DNA of 64,000 nt from Planctomycetaceae bacterium. Lineage in GTDB: Bacteria; Planctomycetota; Phycisphaerae; Phycisphaerales; SM1A02. The position numbers and the translations under genes were made by a program. The DNA is taken from assembly GCA_947490615.1 (NCBI GenBank), contig CANLHK010000002.1, positions 1 through 64,000 of the forward strand, written 5' to 3'. Of the stretch, positions 36,901 through 42,573 are shown in pieces. The first letter of the stretch is position 1, and every line of letters begins with the position of its first letter. The notes under the pieces are model-generated. The model worked only from the letters and a program-made list of their open reading frames with translations, was not told the DNA's origin and made no database searches.

Positions 36901-37503
36901 GTGGTCGCAGAGAATCTCGCCGCGACCGCGGTGGTCGCCGTCATCCTCAGCCTCATCGGCATGCTCGCCTACATCTGGGTGCGGTTCGGAAGTTTCCGCT
37001 TCTCAACGGCGACGGTGTTGGGCGTCACCTTCAATGTGATCGTCTGCCTTGGCTTCCTCGCGATCTCGATTCCGCTCGCTTCGTCAGGCATCGGACCTGC
37101 GCTCTACCTCGAGGAATACCGCATCGACCTCAATGTCGTGGCGGGTCTTCTTACCATCATCGGTTACTCGCTCAACGACACCGTGGTCATCCTCGACCGC
37201 ATCCGCGAGAACCGCGGCAAGCGAACATGGATCAGCCGCGAGACGGTGAACCTCTCGATCAACCAAACCTTCAGCCGAACCATCCTCACTGGTGGAAGCA
37301 CCTTCGCGACAGCGATCGTGTTGATCGTGCTCGGTGGTACGGGCATTCGACCGTTCGCCTACACCTTCCTCATCGGACTCATCGCAGGCACTTTTAGTTC
37401 GGTGGCAATCGCAGCGCCGCTCGTGTATAGTCGCCGCGAAGAAGAGGAAGAACGAGCGAAGGCCGCCATCGTGCCTGTCAGTGCATCGCTTCAACCTGCT
37501 TGA
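33982..37503 (+). CDS. secDF: Fused protein translocase subunit SecDF
   Basis: 1173 residues with both halves of the RND-type SecDF pair. The SecD half has a first helix (about 5-22), KDLQGGVSLVYSV, then a non-standard coiled-coil/Ala-Glu-rich insert of roughly 190 residues (about 90-280), then the P1 domain end (VLDFRIAVD), the YSAPRLNSTISDSGVITGQF segment and helices with GVALSVAMAVDANVLIYERIREE. The SecF half begins near 680, with FRGGNSMTLS, LSLIGMLAYIWVRF and YSLNDTVVILDRIRENR. It uses the proton gradient to pull exported proteins. The start is ATG 33982 with GGAA just upstream; a TTG 12 nt earlier is open. Confidence 0.95.
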   Translation: MKNAWMKLALVAALCAICAWELGVKGIRLGKDLQGGVSLVYSVKIPAGQQSETVLGQVIDVLKQRVNPQGVLDIGMQPQGADRIEVVMPLPSAEVRALQLEAKARIEEFLAKTQIAASELDAALATGTAASRFAKQNPAVAELEGAWQNMQQVRADLAALQSSGAASDQLGPAEDKVVAGELRYENLRGQVLARTLAPARLTKALELSLKPQPLRDADGKIVMNASGDAEMGPSPREKEMAAIKSEFATLSAELDELAATNDRYIARRTGLDDPQDLIRLMRGAGVLDFRIAVDPNKPQGVNPVEIRKDLVAKGPRAGEPGIARWFPLNDLKQWYDKPAELEALKAAPVEYFAARNLTVGEFAGELYLLLYDSDAKSLTHRGGASWGLTNAYRTTDQRLGAAAVGFQLDQNGGQRMAQLTGTHVGEPMAIVLDDEVYSAPRLNSTISDSGVITGQFGEEELSYLIRVLTAGSLEAKISSDPISVNILGPSIGADNLEKGLQATIISVSITCVVMLLYYFLAGLIVDIALAINTLMIFGIMALIDGTFTLPGLAGVALSVAMAVDANVLIYERIREELELGNPLKASIDIAYKRALSAIIDGNVTNLIACVVLYKVGATEVKGFALTMSIGVITTLFTGLWVSRAMFDVALAGGMKRLPMLPTVVPSISRFLLPNVDWIKLRPALFGFSIALAVLSTGAFVMRGNDMYETEFRGGNSMTLSTRMARGGEPLAQDGRLGITRAEMETMVRAIGAAAGDDIVVAQLRSANVLTVGESTSDGLASKFQVRVGNPSEIPEGFDETRISRDIVSAVSTGLAGQLDVRLPLVFANSTSEDHTAVTKPLEKALIGSSIGRPQTSSDAVAEFRGGVAVLVDGLETPVTATDVAARITRMRSQPDWSSTAGRKTRVVGIDPVDPSNPGGLHRGFAVLVSDADINSFDVELEVWDRDLARIEWSLVRDALTQQASLDQVSSFSPVVAENLAATAVVAVILSLIGMLAYIWVRFGSFRFSTATVLGVTFNVIVCLGFLAISIPLASSGIGPALYLEEYRIDLNVVAGLLTIIGYSLNDTVVILDRIRENRGKRTWISRETVNLSINQTFSRTILTGGSTFATAIVLIVLGGTGIRPFAYTFLIGLIAGTFSSVAIAAPLVYSRREEEEERAKAAIVPVSASLQPA

Positions 37504-37622
37504 ATACGCTGGTTTTCCAGTATTTTCCACGAGTCCTCGCCGGAACGGATGCCGGAGCCCGAGACTCGTTCGCACTTGCGATACCGTCGACTTTCTAGTC
37601 GCGTCTTCAAATCGAGCACCCC

Positions 37623-38714
37623 ATGCCGACCGGTACCAAGATCGCCGCAATCGTTCTCGTTGTTCTCCTCGGTGCAGCTGGCCTCTACTACGCCTTCGTG
37701 CCCGCCCCTCAACCCTCGCGCTTCGGCTCGTCCACCAACGGTGGCACGGGTACGCAGCGACCCGCGACGCTTCCGCCCGGCGGAGTTGGTGCGACAGGCA
37801 CGGTCGCAGGTACCGCTCCTGCGAATGGAACCGCGGGAGTCGGGACAGGCCTCGATGCGATGGCTGAGCGCGCGCGCCAGCTCGCAGCGGGTGGCAACAA
37901 CGCAGGCACTCCAACCAACACCGTGACTACAGGCACGCCAGGTACGACGACCCCGATCGTCACCGGCACTGGCACTCCAGGCACGACGCCAGGCACGACG
38001 CCAGGCACGACGCCAGGAACGACGCCAGGTACTCCGACCACCAGCACCGTCGGAACGCCAGCGGGCACGGTTCCAGCGGGCGCAGTCGGACTCACGACTC
38101 CGGGTGGAAGCACTGGTGGCAGCAATCGCCCCGGCTCGTTCAGGAATGGCACGGGCGCATCGATCACCCCAACGGGAACGACGACTCTGCCTGAAGCCCC
38201 AGGAATGAAGGCTGGCACTCCAGTGAACAGCGAGACGACCCATGTTGTCCGTAAGGGCGAGACGATGGGTGAGATCGCCAAGAACCTCCTTGGCGACGCG
38301 AGCAAGTGGAACCTCATCGCCAAGGCCAATCCGACCGTCGACCCAGGTCGCATGAAGATCGGCACCAAGCTGCGCATTCCGAGTGCGTCGCCAAGCGCCG
38401 AAGGCACGGCGGCCACGGGAACCCTCGCCACGGGAACCAGCAATGGAACTCGCGGCACTCCGAGCAGCGCGACGACACCGACCTCGGGCAGCAAGAGCGC
38501 GACTGGCGCGCTGGCTTCAGGCGCGACCATGCACACGGTCGCCAAGAGCGAGACGCTCTCTTCGATTGCGCAGAAGTACTACGGCAACTCGAAGCTCTGG
38601 AAGGCGATCGCCAAGGCCAACCCCAAGGTCGACGCCAACAAGCTCTCGATTGGAACCAAGCTTTCCATCCCCTCCAAGGCGATGGCGACGGGCGCCGAGC
38701 GCGAGATGAACTGA
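37623..38714 (+). CDS. Membrane-anchored protein with two LysM domains
   Basis: 363 residues. An N-terminal helix (about 6-25) acts as signal anchor, followed by a long Gly/Thr/Pro low-complexity region (about 30-200) and two LysM domains: THVVRKGETMGEIAKNLLGD (about 205-252) and MHTVAKSETLSSIAQKYYGN (about 302-350), separated by another Thr/Gly/Ser-rich linker. It likely binds peptidoglycan from the inner membrane. The DNA of the low-complexity part contains a tandem 12-mer. It follows secDF by 119 nt and has its own terminator. There is no catalytic domain. Confidence 0.85.
   Translation: MPTGTKIAAIVLVVLLGAAGLYYAFVPAPQPSRFGSSTNGGTGTQRPATLPPGGVGATGTVAGTAPANGTAGVGTGLDAMAERARQLAAGGNNAGTPTNTVTTGTPGTTTPIVTGTGTPGTTPGTTPGTTPGTTPGTPTTSTVGTPAGTVPAGAVGLTTPGGSTGGSNRPGSFRNGTGASITPTGTTTLPEAPGMKAGTPVNSETTHVVRKGETMGEIAKNLLGDASKWNLIAKANPTVDPGRMKIGTKLRIPSASPSAEGTAATGTLATGTSNGTRGTPSSATTPTSGSKSATGALASGATMHTVAKSETLSSIAQKYYGNSKLWKAIAKANPKVDANKLSIGTKLSIPSKAMATGAEREMN
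37977..38036 (+). repeat. Tandem 12-bp repeat inside the LysM gene
   Basis: Three exact copies of CCAGGCACGACG are followed by two diverging copies. In frame this encodes repeats of Pro-Gly-Thr-Thr. The high identity makes copy-number variation by slippage likely, always in frame. Confidence 0.85.
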
Positions 38715-38759
38715 ACCTGATCCGCTGCGTCTAACGAGCAGCATCTTCCGCAAGACCTC

Positions 38760-38800
38760 GTGGCGCTCTTGGTACACCCAAGGGCGCCACGCTTCTTTTT
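38760..38800 (+). terminator. Rho-independent terminator after the LysM gene
   Basis: A 13-bp stem (38760-38772 with 38778-38790, including T-G and C-G pairs) has a 5-nt loop and is followed by GCTTCTTTTT. Confidence 0.85.
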
Positions 38801-38906
38801 CTCGCTATCCTCTGCAACTCAATTCTGTGGCGCGCTGGCGCAGTTTGCCTGCGTGAGCACACGGCCTTTCTCTCTCCTCTGGCATCGACCCCACTCGGCT
38901 TCACGC

Positions 38907-39929
38907 ATGTCTACGAATGTCGTCCTCATCCCTGGTGATGGAATTGGTCCTGAAGTGGCCGTGGCAACCCAGCGCGTCCTTGACGCAGCAGGTGCCGATC
39001 TGAAATGGACGATTCGTCACGCGGGAGAGGCTGCGCTTCTCGCGGGAGAGAAGTCGTTGCTTCCGCAATCGACGATCGACCTCATCTCCGAGTACGGCGT
39101 GGCCCTGAAGGGTCCGTGCACGACCCCGATTGGAACTGGGTTTCGCTCGGTGAATGTCTCGCTGCGCAAGTGCCTCGATCTCTTTGCGGCGATTCGTCCG
39201 ATCCGCAGCATGGCAGGAGTGAAGAGCCGCTACTCGGAAGTGGACCTTGTGATCGTGCGCGAGAACACCGAAGGCCTCTACGGCGGCATCGAGAGCGAGA
39301 TTGCCAAAGGTGTCTGCACCAGCACCAAGGTCGCCACCGAAGCTGCGTCGCGCCGTATCGCTGATTACGCCTTCCGCTACTGCCGCGAGCGCAGTCGTCG
39401 CAAGCTGAGCGTCTTTCACAAGGCCAACATCCTGAAGCTCACCGACGGGCTCTTCATCCGTTGCGCGCGAGAGATTCACGACGCCCACTACCCGGACATC
39501 GAGTACGAAGAGGTCATCATCGATGCGGGCTGCATGAAGATGGTTCAGGACCCCAAGCGCTTCGATGTGATCCTCGCGGAGAATCTCTACGGCGACATCA
39601 TGAGTGATCTTTGCGCGGGGCTTGTCGGCGGTCTTGGTGTGACTCCAGGATCGAACATCGGCGAGAAGGGGGCTGTGTTTGAAGCGGTGCACGGTTCCGC
39701 GCCCGACATTGCAGGGAAGGGCATCGCCAACCCGCTCGCGCTCATCATGTCGGGCGTGATGATGCTGAACTGGCTCTCGACGCAGCGCGGCGAACCGAAG
39801 TTTGGCGCGTGCGCCACGCGCATTCGGCGCGCCTACGACCGTGCGCTGACCGACGGCGCCACGACGCGCGATCTCGGCGGCTCGCTGAACACGCTTGAGT
39901 TTGCCGACGCGATCATCGCGCGACTTTGA
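38907..39929 (+). CDS. NAD-dependent isocitrate dehydrogenase
   Basis: 340 residues, isocitrate/isopropylmalate dehydrogenase family. LIPGDGIGPEV opens the protein. The substrate loop GTGFRSVNVSLRK carries the Ser/Asn pair typical of isocitrate enzymes. VRENTEGLYGG, the catalytic Lys/Tyr and Asp regions (HKANILK and ENLYGDIMSDL), and the cofactor loop VHGSAPDIAGKGIANP, which resembles NAD-specific members, follow. It converts isocitrate to 2-oxoglutarate in the TCA cycle. The start is ATG 38907; the frame is open to 38760 but that part overlaps the preceding terminator. A TATCCT near 38810 may be its -10, giving a leader of about 85 nt. Confidence 0.9.
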   Translation: MSTNVVLIPGDGIGPEVAVATQRVLDAAGADLKWTIRHAGEAALLAGEKSLLPQSTIDLISEYGVALKGPCTTPIGTGFRSVNVSLRKCLDLFAAIRPIRSMAGVKSRYSEVDLVIVRENTEGLYGGIESEIAKGVCTSTKVATEAASRRIADYAFRYCRERSRRKLSVFHKANILKLTDGLFIRCAREIHDAHYPDIEYEEVIIDAGCMKMVQDPKRFDVILAENLYGDIMSDLCAGLVGGLGVTPGSNIGEKGAVFEAVHGSAPDIAGKGIANPLALIMSGVMMLNWLSTQRGEPKFGACATRIRRAYDRALTDGATTRDLGGSLNTLEFADAIIARL

Positions 39930-39941
39930 TCCACGAGCTCG

Positions 39942-40199
39942 TTAGCCAGCGGTTCGTCGCACGAGACGAAGCACATCGTGCTCCATCTTTGCCAGCGTCG
40001 CTGCTTCCTCAGGAGTGAGATCGAGGCTGTCACTCGTCTTCAAGCGCAATCGATCCGCTGCAGCCGCGGCGAGCAACTGCGGGTCCGACGCCAACCACGG
40101 GCAGTCGGACTCGCGCTTGAGTTCGCTGGCCTCTCGGATGAGTTCCGAGTGCGATGGCGCTTCGCCGCTGCCATCGGGTTCGGGGGTCGAAGAGTTCAT
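39942..40199 (-). CDS. Small hypothetical protein
   Basis: 85 residues, unrecognised. An acidic Pro/Ser-rich N-terminus is followed by a helical segment with DCPWLASDPQLLAAAAADRL and a second helix DLTPEEAATLAKMEHDVLRL; it looks like a compact helical protein, not a shadow frame. The start is ATG 40199 (the frame is open to 40265). It is convergent with the isocitrate dehydrogenase gene (12 nt apart) and lies downstream of the transglutaminase-like gene on the same strand. No terminator or Shine-Dalgarno is obvious. Function unknown. Confidence 0.5.
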   Translation of the reverse strand: MNSSTPEPDGSGEAPSHSELIREASELKRESDCPWLASDPQLLAAAAADRLRLKTSDSLDLTPEEAATLAKMEHDVLRLVRRTAG

Positions 40200-40364
40200 G
40201 CCAAGGATGGTCGATTCTGCTCGCGGCGATGCAAGGGAGCTTGGTGCGATCGAGAGAGAAACCACGACGGCCCACGCCGCGCCAATGCGAAAGGCGATAC
40301 GGACCGCATGTCGAAGGCACGCGTATGCCGCAAAAAACGCAGGGAAACTGCCTGCGCGCCGCGA

Positions 40365-41621
40365 TTACGGCGCTTCGTCACTCACGGGCGCGGGCATTTG
40401 CGGCGTGGTCCCGTTGCCGCGACTCGAATCCTCGAAGCCGATGCGCGTGACGGCGCGGTCCGCTTCGACGATGACGCTGCCGTTCCAACCCCAGAGCGCG
40501 TAGCGATCAGCCTGCGCGTAGCCCTCAGGCAGCGTGCGGTAGGCCAACGGGATCGCATCTTGTAGATCGGGAACTTGTGCAAACCCCTTCACGGCATCAG
40601 TGGTCGGGTTGCTCGCGAGGTTCTCGCGGATGATCATTGGATCAAACGGAATCCAACCGATGTCGGGGAGGAAGAACTCGCAGACGAAGCGGAACTCGAC
40701 CGAAGTTCCCTTGTCGTTGGACTTCCTGCGCGAGCGCTCGGTGAGGCAGTAGACGACGCGCGAAGGAATCCCCAAGGCGCGAACTCCCGCCACGCAAGTG
40801 GCTGCGAGTTCAACTGGAGTTCCGCCGCCCGCTTCCAAGCCCCATGCGGTGCCATCGGCGGTGAAGTTGATCCCGCGCAGCGCGCCCTTCTGTCCGTAGA
40901 TGCTCGTGGCGGTGTTGCCAGATCGCCACGCCTTGGTGATCGCGAGGACTGCGTTCTTTGCGGCGAGGTAGGGGCTGACCGAGCGGAATCCACCACGCGT
41001 CGCGCCTTCGGCCATCGTCTTGATCGCCGGAAGTGCGGGATTGATTCCTGGTTCCGCTTTCACAAACCGTTCGGTCCCGCTCGGCCAAGCGCGCGGCCAG
41101 GTGGAGGTTCCTGCGGCGCGCTCATCGACTTGCACTTCCCATCGTTGCGTCTGGTAGGTGGTTCGAATGAGGACATTGTTGGCCACGCCACGACTGAAGG
41201 GAACTTCGTACTTGAGGAGTGCTTCCGCGCTTCCTGCACTGCGCACGAAGATCTTCGAGAGGTCGGGGTTGGTGTCGACGCCATCGACGAGTGCGCGTGC
41301 GGTGGCCTTGGTGAAATCGGTGTCACACCAACTGGTTCGAACGAGCACAGGAATGCCCAAGGTCACGCCCGAGGCTGTGTAGACAGGCGTCGTCGAGACA
41401 TCGACGCGTTGCGAGGTCGTCCCATTGACCGTCACAGTGGGGTTGCGGCCGAGCGTCGAGGCTTGCTGGAACAGCTCCACCTCGAGTCGAACATCCGAGA
41501 TGCGCGGATTGGTGCGCAGCACGACGGCGCGCGGAGTCGCGGCACTTTGCGAACCAGATCCCGCTGCAGTCCACGAGAGTGCGAGTGTGAGAGTCGTCGC
41601 CAAAAACGATGATGCACGCAT
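40365..41621 (-). CDS. Secreted transglutaminase-like protein with degenerate active site
   Basis: 418 residues. A signal peptide (about 1-25) is followed by an N-terminal beta-rich domain (about 30-180), then a transglutaminase-like core (about 235-330). Landmarks of the core are clear: VRALGIPSRVVYC (about 280-292) and the FFLPDIGWIPFDP strand (about 316-328). The expected catalytic Cys position holds Pro (T268-P269-V-E-L), the His position (HxWxE in active members) holds R311, and only D327 remains. I infer a non-enzymatic fold, perhaps cell-wall or peptide binding. C276 nearby could be an alternative nucleophile but is out of register. ATG 41621 lies 13 nt after the mlaE stop, so the genes are probably co-transcribed. 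Confidence 0.75.
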   Translation of the reverse strand: MRASSFLATTLTLALSWTAAGSGSQSAATPRAVVLRTNPRISDVRLEVELFQQASTLGRNPTVTVNGTTSQRVDVSTTPVYTASGVTLGIPVLVRTSWCDTDFTKATARALVDGVDTNPDLSKIFVRSAGSAEALLKYEVPFSRGVANNVLIRTTYQTQRWEVQVDERAAGTSTWPRAWPSGTERFVKAEPGINPALPAIKTMAEGATRGGFRSVSPYLAAKNAVLAITKAWRSGNTATSIYGQKGALRGINFTADGTAWGLEAGGGTPVELAATCVAGVRALGIPSRVVYCLTERSRRKSNDKGTSVEFRFVCEFFLPDIGWIPFDPMIIRENLASNPTTDAVKGFAQVPDLQDAIPLAYRTLPEGYAQADRYALWGWNGSVIVEADRAVTRIGFEDSSRGNGTTPQMPAPVSDEAP

Positions 41622-41634
41622 GGGGCCTCGCAAG

Positions 41635-42471
41635 CTAGGAGAGCAGCGTCTTCATGCTCGACGGATCAAGCAGATGCTGGAGCGATCCAATGAACTGCGC
41701 AAGGACGAGGTTGATCATGATGATGACCAGGAAGCTCGCCACGAAACTCTCGGTGGCGGCGCGACCAACGCCTGATGCGCCGCCCGAGCAGTGAAATCCC
41801 TTGTAACAACTGATCAAACCAATCGCCAGACCGAAGGCCACGCTCTTGCCGACGCCCGTCATCGGGTCCCACGCGCTGACAAACTGCGCGGTGTAGTGCC
41901 AGTAGTCGGTGTTGGTGACGCCGTGGTATCCCGTGACCACGAGCCAGGCGCCGAGTGAGCCCACGATGTCGGAGTAGACGGTGAGGATCGGCGTCATCAA
42001 GACGCACGCCACGACGCGCGGCACGACCAAGGTGCGCACTGGATCAGCGGCCATGGCGCGCATGGCGTCGAGTTGCTCGGTGACCCGCATTGAGCCAAGT
42101 TCGGCCGCGAGTGAGCCGCCGACGCGTCCAGCGAGCATGACCGCTGCGAGCACGGGACCGATCTGCTTGGTGACGGCAGCATTGATGATGCCGCCGATCT
42201 GCTGCTCTTGACCGAGGGCTGCAAATTGGTCGTAGCCTTCAAGTGCAAGGATCATTCCGATGAAGGCGCCCGTGATGGCGACCACGAGCACGCTGGCGGC
42301 GCCGACGGAGTAGAGCTGTGGACCGAGCTGGCGCCAACGAATCCACGACTGTGGCTCGAAGATGGCAATGCGCGTCGCATACAAGCAGAACGACGAGAAG
42401 CGTCCGAGGCCGTCAAGCGTGAGAATCGTGGACTGGCCGATCTGGGAGAGTGCTCGCACCGAACTCTGCAT
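41635..42471 (-). CDS. mlaE: MlaE-family lipid ABC transporter permease
   Basis: 278 residues, MlaE/DUF140 permease with about five to six helices. Family landmarks are AITGAFIGMILALEGYDQF, TKQIGPVLAAVMLAGRVGGSLAAELGSM, the coupling-helix region EQLDAMRAMAADPVRTLVVPR, and the C-terminal CYKGFHCSGGASGVGRA. It is the inner-membrane channel that should pair with MlaF and MlaD encoded at 27-29 kb. The start is ATG 42471, well supported by TATAAC exactly 6 nt upstream; the longer frame to 42561 has no family resemblance. Confidence 0.92.
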   Translation of the reverse strand: MQSSVRALSQIGQSTILTLDGLGRFSSFCLYATRIAIFEPQSWIRWRQLGPQLYSVGAASVLVVAITGAFIGMILALEGYDQFAALGQEQQIGGIINAAVTKQIGPVLAAVMLAGRVGGSLAAELGSMRVTEQLDAMRAMAADPVRTLVVPRVVACVLMTPILTVYSDIVGSLGAWLVVTGYHGVTNTDYWHYTAQFVSAWDPMTGVGKSVAFGLAIGLISCYKGFHCSGGASGVGRAATESFVASFLVIIMINLVLAQFIGSLQHLLDPSSMKTLLS

Positions 42472-42477
42472 CGCGGT

Positions 42478-42483
42478 GTTATA
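42478..42483 (-). promoter_or_regulatory. TATAAC, candidate -10 of mlaE (leaderless)
   Basis: TATAAC, then 6 nt, then ATG at 42471, on the minus strand. It is one of the best -10 matches in the window. Confidence 0.58.
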
Positions 42484-42514
42484 CGCGGAGGCTCTTGGCA
42501 GAACGCACGATTCG

Positions 42515-42550
42515 GAAAAACAACGCCGGCGGGCCGAAGCCCGCCGGCGT
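42515..42550 (-). terminator. Rho-independent terminator of the LTD-like repeat gene
   Basis: A perfect 12-bp stem (42523-42534 with 42539-42550) has a CGAA tetraloop in plus sense (UUCG on the transcript), followed on the minus strand by TGTTTTT. Confidence 0.92.
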
Positions 42551-42573
42551 GGATGAATCACACTTCAAGTTGC

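Noticed and set aside
37977-38036. Short regular repeats that could be read as a CRISPR-like array
   Set aside because: The units are contiguous 12-mers without spacers, in frame in a coding linker; no cas genes nearby.
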